DNA of 64,000 bases from Aureliella sp046290675 (GTDB taxonomy: Bacteria > Planctomycetota > Planctomycetia > Pirellulales > Pirellulaceae). Where the stretch lies: positions 248,001 through 312,000 of the forward strand of contig JBKAHA010000004.1 of the NCBI GenBank assembly GCA_046290675.1, in the 5' to 3' direction. This document shows, in pieces, positions 42,233 through 52,242 of this stretch (its first letter is position 1; each line of letters starts with the position of its first letter). Position numbers and translations under genes: made by a program. The notes under the pieces are model-generated. The model saw only the letters and a program-made list of their open reading frames with translations, searched no databases and was not told the origin of the DNA.

Positions 42233-43576
42233 GTGAGCCTTGCTTGTTCTATGATTCTCGTTGTGATCCTCATCGCGTTTGATGGATCAATGGCCTTCGC
42301 CCAGTCGTCAAGAACTTCCGGGCCGAACATCCTCTTCATTCTTGCCGATGACGTTGGGCAAGAAGTTTTGGAGTGCTATGGCGGGCAGTCTTATGCGACG
42401 CCAAACCTGAACGAACTTGCTCGGACCGGCATGAAGTTCAACAATGCGTTTAGCATGCCGGTCTGTCACCCAACTCGTATTACTCTGATGACGGGGAAAT
42501 ACCCTTTTCGTCATGGACAGGTGCGGTGGGGGGATTTCCCCGAGTCAGAACAGTCGACCACTTGGTCCAATCTGCTGGCTGCAAATGGTTATGCCACGCA
42601 CATTGCTGGAAAGTGGCAATTGTGTTTGCTGGGAGAGATGCCAGACCATCCGCGCCGCATGGGGTTTGAGCACTGGGATCTATTCGGCTGGCACGAGGGC
42701 CCTCGCTTCTATGAACCCATGATCTATCGCGATGGTGCGGTTCGAGAAGATACCTTGGGCCACTACGGCCCTGATCTTTACGTGCGTAGCTTGATTGATT
42801 TCATGAAAGCAAACCGTGAGCGGCCCTTTCTTGCTTACTATTCGATGGCCGTCTGCCATGAAGTGACGGATGATCTGCCGAAGCCGGTGCCGCACGGGCC
42901 TTTCGACCGGTACGACAGCTATGCAGAGATGGTTGCGGAGATGGATCGAAACGTGGGACGTCTCCTTTCTGCGTTAGAAGCACTTGGACTTCGCGAAGAT
43001 ACGGTTGTTATCTTCACTGCTGATAACGGGACACCGCAGGAATTGATTGTCAGAGCCGAGGGAATGAAGTTGATCAAGGAGCCGATCGTATCCAAGCAGG
43101 ATGGACGTCTAGTCCCCGGCGGAAAGAAGAAGCTGACGGACGACGGCACCAATGTTCCGTTGATCGTCAACTGGCCTGGGAAGATCCGGCCTGGTCAAGT
43201 CGTCGAAGACCTGGTGGATATGAGTGATTATCTGCCCACATTTGCGGAGTTGGCCAAGTGTGATCTTCCGTCTGCCCGAAAGATCGACGGGCATAGCTTC
43301 GCAAGCAGGCTGCTTGGAACCGGCAAAACGACACGCCGCTGGGCTTATGCTGAAGAAGCGGTGTTGCCAAAGCCTGGCGGCACCGAGCCTGACGGTACCA
43401 GTAGCGGGCTGCGATGGGTACGGACCGCACGCTGGAAACTCTACAACGATGGGCGTCTATTCGATCTAGTCGAGGACAATCAGGAACTCCATCCCTGGAA
43501 GCTCGCCGACCCTCACAGCGATGATGCCGCGTCTGCTCGGAATCAGCTGGAGATCGCTTTCGACGAACTGGAGTGA
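42233..43576 (+). CDS. Secreted type I sulfatase
   Basis: 447 residues from GTG 42233. The signal peptide ends MAFAQ (about residue 24). The metal-binding ILFILADDVGQE is near 35-46. The sulfatase motif VCHPTRITLMTGKYPFRHG follows, with Cys78 in C-x-P-T-R being the residue converted to formylglycine. A second signature is GYATHIAGKWQL near 122-133, and FTADNGTP near 263-270 supplies the Asp-Asn metal ligands. Hydrolyses sulfate esters, probably of polysaccharides, outside the cytoplasm; planctomycetes typically encode many of these. The FGE maturase gene is not in the window. Seventy-one bases separate it from the next gene. Confidence 0.95.
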   Translation: MSLACSMILVVILIAFDGSMAFAQSSRTSGPNILFILADDVGQEVLECYGGQSYATPNLNELARTGMKFNNAFSMPVCHPTRITLMTGKYPFRHGQVRWGDFPESEQSTTWSNLLAANGYATHIAGKWQLCLLGEMPDHPRRMGFEHWDLFGWHEGPRFYEPMIYRDGAVREDTLGHYGPDLYVRSLIDFMKANRERPFLAYYSMAVCHEVTDDLPKPVPHGPFDRYDSYAEMVAEMDRNVGRLLSALEALGLREDTVVIFTADNGTPQELIVRAEGMKLIKEPIVSKQDGRLVPGGKKKLTDDGTNVPLIVNWPGKIRPGQVVEDLVDMSDYLPTFAELAKCDLPSARKIDGHSFASRLLGTGKTTRRWAYAEEAVLPKPGGTEPDGTSSGLRWVRTARWKLYNDGRLFDLVEDNQELHPWKLADPHSDDAASARNQLEIAFDELE

Positions 43577-43647
43577 ATGTAATACGTATCACACCAACGT
43601 CGTAGTGGTTACCGCTTTTGAGATAGTCTCCGCGACGGAGCGTTCTA

Positions 43648-45270
43648 TTGAGAGTTACAAGAGCTGTTTGCCGATTCTTTGCGTGGTTCACCTTCGGTCT
43701 TGCGGTTTGCACAATAAGCTGGGAGCCGGCTTGGGCGCAGTCTGGAGTTGCGTATTCCGAGGCGCCGATGACTCGGCTGATCACGATAGAGGCCAATGAA
43801 CAGTCTCTCCGCCAGCTGCTCGAAAGCGTATCCAAGCAGGCTAAGTTGGAATTGCTGATCACGGATCGAGCACTCGCAACCGTCGGTAAAGCGATCGATA
43901 AGCCAACGAAAGTTGCGTTTTCCAACGAAGCATTGATGGACGTCATTTCGGAGCTGAGATTCGAGTTCCCGGCGAGCGTTGAATTGAGATGGACCAGCAA
44001 GAGCATTGTTTTGAGTATCTTAGGTGAACCGACCGATGCCACGGCGATGGGAGCTATTCCCGACTGGCTGGAAGGGGCTGCTTATGCAATTGAAGACGAC
44101 CGAGTCTCTCGAGTTTATGTGGGCGACCAAGGCGACGAGTTCCTTGCACGGCTTCGAGATCTATCCGGGCTCCGGGAGGTTTATATCGAAGGGAATTCTA
44201 AGCTGTCGCTGGCAGGATTAAGGCACCTATTGGATTGCAAATCACTGACCAAGTTGACACTGCACAATATCGGGAAACCGGCGAATACGAAAGCAAAAGT
44301 GAGTTCCGATAGTGTCTTGAAGATCCTGTCCGAACACCAAACGCTCGAGATACTTAGTGCGGACGATTGTGGCATTAGTAACGAAGGGTTGCGATTTCTC
44401 AACTTGATGCCAAACCTGCAATGGATTTCACTTAGGCAGAATCAAATCACGGATGATGGGCTAAAGTCACTAGGCCGTGTCTCGAATCTGAAATATCTGG
44501 ATCTGGGTTCGTATGTCAGACATGTCGCTTACGGAAAAAACGAGATTAGTGATGAGGGACTCAAGCACCTGAGTGGTGTGGCTGAATCCCTGGAGTATTT
44601 GGGAACAGAAGGCAACAACGTCAGCCTGGTACAGCTATGTACGTTTCCCCAACTGCGTTCTTTGAATTTGAGATCCGTTTTCTCAGAACCTGAGCTTGGA
44701 AACCAAGAATTGAGGCTTTTATCGAAGCTATCTTGGCTTGAGCACCTCGATCTCTCTTCAACGGAGCTCGATGCCGATGGGCTTCAGTTTTTGACTCTGT
44801 GTAAGAACTTAAAGCGTCTGAGTCTCCGTTCGGGGGCCGTGGGAGATCAAGGGATTGAAGTACTTGAGGCGCTCGATTTGCAGTCACTTAGCCTGAACCG
44901 CGTCAATCTCACAGATAGAGGTGTTGAGAGCATTTCGCGGATGGAAAATCTGCGAGACCTTGCCCTTCACTACTGCACTCGGAATACAACAATCGAAGGA
45001 CTTGCGGAGCTCAAAAAATTGCCACGGCTGCGACGCCTAGTCTTTACTTCACTCGCCGCTCCCGGCAGTCGCAGGCCGTTTGCTGAGCTGAAGCAGGTTC
45101 GGAGCATGATGTTTGAGGCGGCGAATCTGACGGCTTGGACTCAGCAGGATCTCGACTGCCTCGGGCAAGAATTACCGCGGACTTCGATCACGGTTGGAAC
45201 TGGCGCCGCAATTTATTCGCCGCAGGGACGGCAGCGATTTCCGGCGAGTGGCTTCAAGATTCCATATTGA
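43648..45270 (+). CDS. Secreted leucine-rich repeat protein with STN-like N-terminal region
   Basis: 540 residues from TTG 43648, chosen for the signal peptide (MRVTRAVCRFFAWFTFGLAV, cleavage near PAWAQ). Residues about 45-130 form two alpha/beta units, SLRQLLESVSKQAKLELLI and NEALMDVISELRFEFPASVE, similar in pattern to secretin/TonB N-terminal (STN) domains. The rest is about a dozen leucine-rich repeats with ribonuclease-inhibitor-like units such as LEILSADDCGISNEGLRFLN and LEHLDLSSTELDADGLQFLT. LRR proteins bind other proteins; the ligand is unknown. It is convergent with the WD40 kinase. Confidence 0.9.
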   Translation: MRVTRAVCRFFAWFTFGLAVCTISWEPAWAQSGVAYSEAPMTRLITIEANEQSLRQLLESVSKQAKLELLITDRALATVGKAIDKPTKVAFSNEALMDVISELRFEFPASVELRWTSKSIVLSILGEPTDATAMGAIPDWLEGAAYAIEDDRVSRVYVGDQGDEFLARLRDLSGLREVYIEGNSKLSLAGLRHLLDCKSLTKLTLHNIGKPANTKAKVSSDSVLKILSEHQTLEILSADDCGISNEGLRFLNLMPNLQWISLRQNQITDDGLKSLGRVSNLKYLDLGSYVRHVAYGKNEISDEGLKHLSGVAESLEYLGTEGNNVSLVQLCTFPQLRSLNLRSVFSEPELGNQELRLLSKLSWLEHLDLSSTELDADGLQFLTLCKNLKRLSLRSGAVGDQGIEVLEALDLQSLSLNRVNLTDRGVESISRMENLRDLALHYCTRNTTIEGLAELKKLPRLRRLVFTSLAAPGSRRPFAELKQVRSMMFEAANLTAWTQQDLDCLGQELPRTSITVGTGAAIYSPQGRQRFPASGFKIPY

Positions 45271-45412
45271 TGAATTAGGAAGAGCGTACGAGGAAGAAGG
45301 CGGTCGGACTGGATTCGGATCTTCGAGAAAACCCCGCTGTCACAGAACGCTAGAACAGGGAAGGCAAGGACCGAGTCGATTTTGACGCGGCCACTGCTTA
45401 AACCAATACGCT

Positions 45413-45431
45413 TTGCAAGAACGTCTTGCAA
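45413..45431. terminator. Short inverted repeat between convergent genes
   Basis: Arms TTGCAAGA (45413-45420) and TCTTGCAA (45424-45431) with a three-base loop. It sits between the LRR and kinase stop codons, but there is no T-run on either side, so termination is uncertain. Confidence 0.35.
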
Positions 45432-45494
45432 GAAATGTTGTCCTTGTTCCAATCGCTAAACTGAAAAGAAAATCGCTGGGTTCTAACTGCAGAG

Positions 45495-48400
45495 TTACTG
45501 CGAAAATGCGTCTCGGAGGACCCTTCGTACCAACTGCACTCTTGGGTCACTGGGCCAACTCTCGGCGATAGCATCAAACTCCGCTTTGGCTTTAATTGCG
45601 GCCCCGGCTTGCTCACTCTTGAGAAGCGCTATGGCTAGATACGCTTCGGTTAGCGGACGTACATCGTCGCCACCGTAGGCTACTTTCTGTACCCGCTGCG
45701 ATTCACGGAGAGACTTGATTGCCTCGCTGTATTTTCCGAGTCGACATTGGGCGATACCTACATTGCGGTACGAAACGTAACTTGGCCCAACTTGGCAAGC
45801 TTTCGCCGAGAAACGCTCGATGTCCTCCAGTTCGGATTTGCTGAGATCCTGCTCGATAACGCGAAACTCAAAGCGGTGCATGTCTTCCGTCGCATCGCGG
45901 CGCAGGTACGGTGGGGCGAAGACGGGACGCGCATGGCGAATCGTTGCGGTTCCCATACCTGCGGTGACGAGGGTTTGGCCATCTTTCGAGAATGTTGCTT
46001 CGATGACAGGCCTGCTAGGTCTTTCTTCGAAGGCAAACAAATTGACGCCCAGCTCAATGTCCCACACCATCGCAGTTCCGTCGTCACTCGCGCTGACCAA
46101 ACATTTTCCGTCGGGGGTAAAAGTTAAGCCTGCGATTTGCGATGCATGGCCATCAAATTCGACTCTGACAGAAGCGTTCGGCCAGTCCCAAAGGAGGAGG
46201 GAGCCGTCGGCACAACTTGTGGCGATTAAGTTCGAATCCGTGGGAGAAAAAACGGCCCGCCACACAGGTTGGCTATGACCTGCAAGTGTTTTGAGTAGCT
46301 GGAACGTTTTCGCATCCCAAACCTTGGCGGTCTGGTCGTCGCATGCGGTCACTAAGAAGCGTCCGTCGCCGGAGAATCTCGCGGAGGCTAATCCCTCTTG
46401 GTGCCCAACCAGTTCGCCCTTGGTCTCGAAGCTGATCGCGTCCAGCACTCGCGCCGTTGGGCTTGAGCCAGCGACCGCTATGGATTCTTGATCTGGAGAG
46501 ACGCTGATGTCCCAAATCGCATCTTCTGCGATGTCGATCGTTCGCGAAGGCTCAAGCAATGCATCCTCCTTGTGTGGGTTGTTCCATACTCGTAGCGTTT
46601 TGCCTTCTCCGGCAGTGATGAGGCGGCCGTCGTCAAGCCAAACCAAGCACAAGGCGGCACCGTCCTGTCGCAGTCTTTTCTTGACCTTCCCGGTTTCGGT
46701 GTCCAGCAGTGTGATGACACCATCATCTCCGGCGAGAGCAACCGTAGCCTTGTTCGGAGAGAAGTCAGCTTGCCACTGTGCGATATTAGGGATCTCGGTT
46801 GTCCTGGCGCTGGCACCTGGTTTGTCGAGTGACCAGCGACGCAGTGTCAGATCATCCGATGCGGTAATCAGTCTCCGGCTATCTGGAAAGAATCGAATCT
46901 CGTTGATGGGGCCTGAATGCCCTTTGCACACTTTGATAATCTTGCCCTCAAGATCCCAAATAATGGCCGTCTGATCCCTGGCCGCAGTGGCAATCAACTT
47001 GCCGTCAGGAGAGAAGTCGACGCCAAGTGTTCGTGCCGAATGGCCCGCAAAGCGATTTATTAAGGCGCCGGTTTGGGTCGAGTACAAGTTGGCAACTTTG
47101 TCTTCGCCAACGCAGACGACTTGGGAAGCGTCCGGTGAAAGCGACAGCTCATGAACCCCACCCGGGTTTGCCTTGATTTCGTGCCGCGTTTCAAAACCCT
47201 TTTTCGATTCCGTGCCGATGGCATATTTCCAGATTTTCAACATGCCATCCATGCTGCAACTAAGAAGCATGTCGCCGGGCTTATTGAATTCGAGCGAGGT
47301 CACTTCGTTGGTGTGGGCATCGACTTCATCAAGGATATCACCAGATTCAACTTCGATCGCCATGAGTTGGGCAGCTTGGTTCTTTTCAAAAGCCGAATGG
47401 CGGATCATCCCAGCTCGCGAACTGTCATTGCCAGAGAAGCCAAAAATCATGACTGGCTGACTCGGATGATAGACGACCGAGGAGACGTCCTGCTCGAATG
47501 GTCCGTAAGTCTTCAACCGAGCTAGCGTTGCCGTGTCAAATCGACTGACCCGATTCGACCGGTCTGCTACGGCAAACGTAGATCCATCAGGTGAGAAACG
47601 CACGCAGGTGACAATGTCATCAGTCAACAGTCGGCCCAGCTGGTTGTTGGTCGCTCCGTCCCATAGGTAGACCGCATCATCAGAGCCTCCGCTCAGTATC
47701 AATTTGCCGTCCGGCGAAATATCGGTGGTCAACACCATAAAGGCATGACCATGAAGAATGTCTGAGGGATCGCAAGTGAACAATTCGTTTGCTAGGTAGC
47801 GGCTAGGCCAGCTCGCATTCTCTTGATCAATGGCTCTCAGTGTCTGCCAAGCCGATTGCGTATTCCCTGCATTCCAATCGTTCCAAGTCGATTTGAGACG
47901 CAGTGCCCAGAGTTGCGTGTTCGTCAGTCGTTGAGCCTTCAAGGCATAGAGAAGCGCGTTGCTTGTTCCGATGATGCCTCCAATCAAGAGGGTCATGATG
48001 GCAAGCACGGAGGCTACCAGGCCTCGATTACGTTGGACGAACTTGCGAACGGTATAAAACGCACTTCTTGGGCGAGCCAGAATTGGTTCTTTATTGAGAT
48101 AGCGTTCGATGTCTTCCGCGAATTCATTGGCGGTCGCGTAACGTTCTCGGCGGTCCTTTTCAAGCGCTTTGAGTACGATCGAATCCAGATCGCCTTTGAT
48201 TTGCTCGGAGTACTTCTCCAATGTCAGCGTTGTGTTCTCTTGCGTCCAAGTGTCGGAATTCTTTGCGCTGCGAAGGGCCTGACTCGGTGGGCAAGCATCT
48301 TTTTCCTTGATGATTTGCAAAGCCCCCATCATCGAATGAGCTGTACCATCGACTTGAAGCGGAGTCTTGCCGGTCAGGAGTTTGTATAAGACGACACCAA

Positions 48401-49124
48401 GCGAATAAATATCGCTACGCGTATCAATGTCTTGCTCATCTGAGTCCGCTTGTTCCGGACTCATATAGGCGATGGTGCCGACGACTTTTCCATACTCGGT
48501 ATAGACCGTTGTGTCGGTGAGCGTGTTGCGACTGTCCATCGCCTTTGCTAACCCGAAGTCAATTACCTTTGGCGTTGGATTATTATCGTTCTCGCCGACC
48601 AGGATATTGGAGTGCTTCAGATCTCGGTGGATGATCGCTTTTTGGTGAGCGTGCTGAACGGCCTTGCAAACAGGAATCATTAGCCGAAGACGGTCGTCGA
48701 GAGCCAGCTTGCGTTTATTGCAGTATTGGTCAAACGGCACACCCTTGACCAATTCCATAACAAAATAAGGATTGCCATCCTCGGTTGTGTCCGCGTCGAG
48801 AATCTTGGCGATGTTGGGGTGATCCATCATCGCAATGGCCTGACGTTCCGCTTCAAATCGCCCCAAAGCGTCTTTGCCTGCGTTACTTCCCATCAGCTTC
48901 AGCGCAACGGTTCGCCTAACGGGTTCCTCTTGGGCGGCACGCCAGACTTGCCCCATGCCGCCTTTCCCGACTAGGTTTAGCAGGCGGTATCGACCGATCG
49001 TCTGCTGCGGAAGACGAGACTGATCACCTGTCGACGATGCCGCATCGAAGGACAAGCCTGAATCGGCTCTGGTCCTATCTTCGGAGAGTTCATTCCTCGT
49101 TGGTTCGTCAGGCTGGATGGGCAT
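45495..49124 (-). CDS. Ser/Thr protein kinase with WD40 beta-propeller repeats
   Basis: 1209 residues from ATG 49124. The kinase domain spans about residues 40-330, with P-loop GKGGMGQV, catalytic Lys in VALKL, HRDLKHSN, DFGLA and the SPEQ APE-equivalent. A membrane helix (LVASVLAIMTLLIGGIIGTS, about 370-395) separates it from some fourteen WD40 repeats (about 450-1110) and a TPR-like tail. This is the classic planctomycete sensor-type kinase architecture, with the propellers outside and the kinase inside. The open frame reaches 49520, but the extra 132 residues are the shadow of the upstream 336-aa gene and lack family features. Substrates are unknown. Confidence 0.93.
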   Translation of the reverse strand: MPIQPDEPTRNELSEDRTRADSGLSFDAASSTGDQSRLPQQTIGRYRLLNLVGKGGMGQVWRAAQEEPVRRTVALKLMGSNAGKDALGRFEAERQAIAMMDHPNIAKILDADTTEDGNPYFVMELVKGVPFDQYCNKRKLALDDRLRLMIPVCKAVQHAHQKAIIHRDLKHSNILVGENDNNPTPKVIDFGLAKAMDSRNTLTDTTVYTEYGKVVGTIAYMSPEQADSDEQDIDTRSDIYSLGVVLYKLLTGKTPLQVDGTAHSMMGALQIIKEKDACPPSQALRSAKNSDTWTQENTTLTLEKYSEQIKGDLDSIVLKALEKDRRERYATANEFAEDIERYLNKEPILARPRSAFYTVRKFVQRNRGLVASVLAIMTLLIGGIIGTSNALLYALKAQRLTNTQLWALRLKSTWNDWNAGNTQSAWQTLRAIDQENASWPSRYLANELFTCDPSDILHGHAFMVLTTDISPDGKLILSGGSDDAVYLWDGATNNQLGRLLTDDIVTCVRFSPDGSTFAVADRSNRVSRFDTATLARLKTYGPFEQDVSSVVYHPSQPVMIFGFSGNDSSRAGMIRHSAFEKNQAAQLMAIEVESGDILDEVDAHTNEVTSLEFNKPGDMLLSCSMDGMLKIWKYAIGTESKKGFETRHEIKANPGGVHELSLSPDASQVVCVGEDKVANLYSTQTGALINRFAGHSARTLGVDFSPDGKLIATAARDQTAIIWDLEGKIIKVCKGHSGPINEIRFFPDSRRLITASDDLTLRRWSLDKPGASARTTEIPNIAQWQADFSPNKATVALAGDDGVITLLDTETGKVKKRLRQDGAALCLVWLDDGRLITAGEGKTLRVWNNPHKEDALLEPSRTIDIAEDAIWDISVSPDQESIAVAGSSPTARVLDAISFETKGELVGHQEGLASARFSGDGRFLVTACDDQTAKVWDAKTFQLLKTLAGHSQPVWRAVFSPTDSNLIATSCADGSLLLWDWPNASVRVEFDGHASQIAGLTFTPDGKCLVSASDDGTAMVWDIELGVNLFAFEERPSRPVIEATFSKDGQTLVTAGMGTATIRHARPVFAPPYLRRDATEDMHRFEFRVIEQDLSKSELEDIERFSAKACQVGPSYVSYRNVGIAQCRLGKYSEAIKSLRESQRVQKVAYGGDDVRPLTEAYLAIALLKSEQAGAAIKAKAEFDAIAESWPSDPRVQLVRRVLRDAFSQ

Positions 49125-49278
49125 CCTGACATTGTATCCACGCAGGACTGCACCCGAAACGGACACGAGCGCGTTGCGTCGCGATTCATGGGGATTCCTG
49201 TTGTTCCCATTGGTATCGTAGGGGATGTATGGCGTACTCCATTTGTTGGATGGATTACGCACGAATTGCCTTGGCAAA

Positions 49279-50289
49279 CTAAAGTCCGAATAGGAGCATC
49301 GATTCGTACTCAAATTCTCCGGTTTTACGGAGGCGGTCGAGCAGGTAACGCTCAAATGCGGACGAGCAGGAAAGTAGATTCTCGAGATTGCTCTGGAAAT
49401 TGACGGGCAATATAGGACCCCAGCCGATCTGGCGGCCTTTGTCGAGGACTCTCTCATGCAATGCAATGCGTTGTTCGAGTAGGTCCTGCATCGATTCTCT
49501 AGAACCCTCGATCGCAGCAATCAGTAGTTGTGATTCCAAATAGAACAAATGCATGAAATAAGCGTCTAACAGTGGAATCAATCTTCGCTGATGGAGATCT
49601 TTTGCAGCATGCCAGTCGCTCTCTAGCCGCGAATTGATTCTCCGCAGCTCGGGAAGGAGGGCCGGTAGGCTGTTCTTGCGTTTTGCCAGTAAGTAGCGGG
49701 CGAACAGGAGCTGGTGGTTGGCAACGCTGAGCTCGCAAGGGGAAACGCTCTGGGTCTTGATGGCCGACTCGTACACCGAGACTTCTTGCTTCGACAGAGA
49801 GACAAATTCGTTTAGGTGTTGGAGAACCTGATCCTGTTTTTTGGTGTAGGCCGCCATGTGGAAGAGCCCAAAGTGCAGCCCACTCCGCACATGCGTCAAA
49901 CTGATCGCCGGTACAACGTTCAATTTTCTCAGAGGCTGAAGGCGTTCCAATCGCTGTTTTTCGATATCAATGAACTTCTGGAGAGAGTCGGCAGCTGGCC
50001 CGCTCTCCCCGTTAAGTCTTGTCAGTTCATATTCGATTGCCGCCAGCTGTGCCTCATTGAAGTCGCGTTCCCCCTGAGCCACGTTTCCAAGTCCTTCAAG
50101 GCGTTTCAGCTCTTCAATCTGGCGTGCCAGGTCCTCGATCCATTCCGATAAAGCCGCCGCGTACCTTTGTTTGGCTGCGACCGACTGCCAAGCAAATACT
50201 GGACTAGGCGTCGTCAATAACAACGCAAACGCTAGCCCGAAGCAGGTGACGGCTGTAAGAAATCTTCGCTCGTGACAATGTGAAATCAT
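49279..50289 (-). CDS. Secreted helical protein upstream of the WD40 kinase
   Basis: 336 residues. The signal peptide (about 1-33) ends PVFAWQ. The mature protein is almost all helix, with coiled-coil-like segments such as LARQIEELKRLEGLGNVAQG and MQDLLEQRIALHERVLDKGR. There is one internal cysteine (SVSPCEL near 192) and one CSS near 310. No family recognised. It lies 154 bases upstream of the kinase ATG on the same strand, so the two may be co-transcribed, which would suggest a periplasmic partner or ligand of the kinase's WD40 domain. That link is inferred from position only. Confidence 0.78.
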   Translation of the reverse strand: MISHCHERRFLTAVTCFGLAFALLLTTPSPVFAWQSVAAKQRYAAALSEWIEDLARQIEELKRLEGLGNVAQGERDFNEAQLAAIEYELTRLNGESGPAADSLQKFIDIEKQRLERLQPLRKLNVVPAISLTHVRSGLHFGLFHMAAYTKKQDQVLQHLNEFVSLSKQEVSVYESAIKTQSVSPCELSVANHQLLFARYLLAKRKNSLPALLPELRRINSRLESDWHAAKDLHQRRLIPLLDAYFMHLFYLESQLLIAAIEGSRESMQDLLEQRIALHERVLDKGRQIGWGPILPVNFQSNLENLLSCSSAFERYLLDRLRKTGEFEYESMLLFGL

Positions 50290-50618
50290 TTGATCGGATC
50301 AGAAAAGGTGAGCGTCGGTACTTGAGATCCAGTGTACCTTCGTCTTGCGACACCGCATCCAATTTGACTCTGGTTCGGGAATTGGGCTGCGGGTAAGAGC
50401 GGGATTGGAATTTGTGCAAAACGGCTCGCAAAATGTCGGTACCGAAACTTGAGCGAAAATGGGAAACATCTTGACCTTTAGGTCTGAAATTCACTACGTA
50501 GCCGGTGCGAGTCTACTGCACGCTCTTAGCTAGCTTTTTGCAGAGACGATTCTGCGTCTCCTGATGCCGGTTTGGTCGTCAGGGGTGGCTTTTTTTCCCG
50601 AATTGCCCGAGTTCAAGC
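50290..50618. other. Intergenic region with leader hairpins upstream of an outer-membrane gene
   Basis: 329 bases between divergent genes. It holds mutually exclusive hairpins at 50540-50560 (listed) and a T-run at 50590-50597. No coding frame is supported. Confidence 0.55.
50540..50560 (+). promoter_or_regulatory. Two mutually exclusive hairpins in the leader of the outer-membrane gene
   Basis: GCAGA (50540-50544) can pair with TCTGC (50551-50555), or GAGACG (50543-50548) with CGTCTC (50555-50560); the two share bases and cannot form together. A T-rich run follows at 50590-50596, 23 bases before the ATG. It may be a leader switch or chance. Confidence 0.35.
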
Positions 50619-52223
50619 ATGCTTCACCCAAGGAATCATGGCGTTACCACAGCAATAGCTGTGCTCGCTTACTGCTTCCTGTGTAGCAGCGCTGAAATGG
50701 GCAATGCCCAGCAGGCTCCTTTTCCGTCGACAAATTTGAACAACTCGCCCGGAACGGGCACTCTTTCCTCGCCTCAAATGGTGCCAATAAACCCAGGGGC
50801 ATCCGGAGGCGTTCCAAGCACGACGCCGCCGGTTAGCTCTCCTGCGTTTGACGCCTACAGCCGACCAGCAGCCCCACCTCCGCTTCTAGGCGGGATCTTG
50901 GGGGCAAACCCTAGTGCCATTGGTGGGTCGCCCGCGATTCAGCCACCTTATGGTCTGCAGGCAGGCCCGAGTACTGTCCTGCCACCGGCCTACAATTCAG
51001 GGCAGTTTGGCACCGCCCCCAGTTTGGGCACCACGCTGCCCGCTCCATCGCTACCGCCAGCGTCTCCAAGTGTCGGCGGTCCTGCGTACTCTGGGCCTTA
51101 TCCGCTTGTACCTGGTGCTGGTCAGAGTGCCACGATCAACTCATTTCCCAATATTCCACCGAGTTACAATCAGCCTGGTGCCTACCCATACAACGCGCCT
51201 AGTGCCCTGTTTCCTGGGGCTGGTCCGGCCCCAGGATCTGGACCGATCTTCGGTGGTTTCTTCAACAATATGTACAACTCGGTCTTTGGCGTGCCCGGCA
51301 CCTATGGACAGCCGCCCAACGGAGCGGTTTACGGTGCGTCGCCGTATAACAACTCGCTTTGGAACACTTGGAATCCTCAGGGGACGATCGTCAGCGGTAG
51401 CGTCACACCACCAGGGTTCATTCGTTTGTTCCAGGGGCCCCGTTTTCGCCATGCGTACATATTCGGTAACGATGATCAGGATGGTCTGGCGATCAACGAC
51501 TCTGACCTAGCATTGGCCTTCGCCATTCCTAACTTTTTATTCTCGACACAACCGTTGTACTTGATGCCGTCATTCTCACTTCACCAGTGGGATGGCCCGC
51601 ATCCAGCAGCGACCGCAGATTTGCCGCCGCTGGCTTATTCGGCGTTTCTGGATTCGGGGTGGCAATCAGATCCCGCCAGAATTCTCGGGGCTGAATTGGG
51701 ACTTCGCGTCGGCATGTTCTCGGATTTCGATACCGCTATCACCGATAGTCTTCGGATCATGGGACGCGGGATCGGAAGGGTTCGGTTGACTCCAAGGGCC
51801 ACCCTCAAAGCCGGGGTTATTTATCTGGACCGGAATCGAGTCAAATTGCTGCCTGCGGGGGGGATCTTATGGCAGCCACAAGTGAACACGCGGTTGGATA
51901 TCTTCTTTCCCGAACCGAAACTATCAAGCTATTTGACAACAATTGGAAACGTTGACACTTGGTGGTACGCCGGTGGGTACTACGGCGGCGGAGCTTGGAC
52001 CATTCAACGCGCCGACAGTTCAAAGGACTCCATCGACATCAACGATTTGAGGATTGTGTTCGGGCTCGAGTTTGGACGCAATGAAGCCATGCGAGAGGGA
52101 CGCCGCAATGGCTTTATCGAAGTCGGTTACGTCTTCGACCGAGAGTTACATTACGACAACTCGCCTCTCGACAACATGGATTTGCAAGATACCGTTATGA
52201 TTCGGGCCGGTATCGGCTACTGA
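50619..52223 (+). CDS. Outer-membrane beta-barrel-type protein with Pro/Gly/Ser-rich N-terminal region
   Basis: 534 residues. Signal peptide about 1-30 ending GNAQQ. Residues about 35-235 are low complexity, rich in Pro, Gly, Ser and Asn. From about 260 to the end is a beta-rich domain with alternating hydrophobic strands, including FIRLFQGPRFRHAYIFGND, ILGAELGLRVGMFSDF and ATLKAGVIYLDRNRVKLLP, ending IRAGIGY, the aromatic-final pattern of outer-membrane barrels. It resembles planctomycete outer-membrane families of unknown function. The TauE gene follows by 19 bases. A leader hairpin pair precedes it. Confidence 0.8.
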   Translation: MLHPRNHGVTTAIAVLAYCFLCSSAEMGNAQQAPFPSTNLNNSPGTGTLSSPQMVPINPGASGGVPSTTPPVSSPAFDAYSRPAAPPPLLGGILGANPSAIGGSPAIQPPYGLQAGPSTVLPPAYNSGQFGTAPSLGTTLPAPSLPPASPSVGGPAYSGPYPLVPGAGQSATINSFPNIPPSYNQPGAYPYNAPSALFPGAGPAPGSGPIFGGFFNNMYNSVFGVPGTYGQPPNGAVYGASPYNNSLWNTWNPQGTIVSGSVTPPGFIRLFQGPRFRHAYIFGNDDQDGLAINDSDLALAFAIPNFLFSTQPLYLMPSFSLHQWDGPHPAATADLPPLAYSAFLDSGWQSDPARILGAELGLRVGMFSDFDTAITDSLRIMGRGIGRVRLTPRATLKAGVIYLDRNRVKLLPAGGILWQPQVNTRLDIFFPEPKLSSYLTTIGNVDTWWYAGGYYGGGAWTIQRADSSKDSIDINDLRIVFGLEFGRNEAMREGRRNGFIEVGYVFDRELHYDNSPLDNMDLQDTVMIRAGIGY

Positions 52224-52242
52224 CTTAGTCCACTGTTTCCAG

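Noticed and set aside
49125..49520. 132-residue N-terminal extension of the WD40 kinase
   Set aside because: It overlaps the coding end of the 336-aa gene in another frame, has no domain, and ATG 49124 gives a normal planctomycete kinase start.
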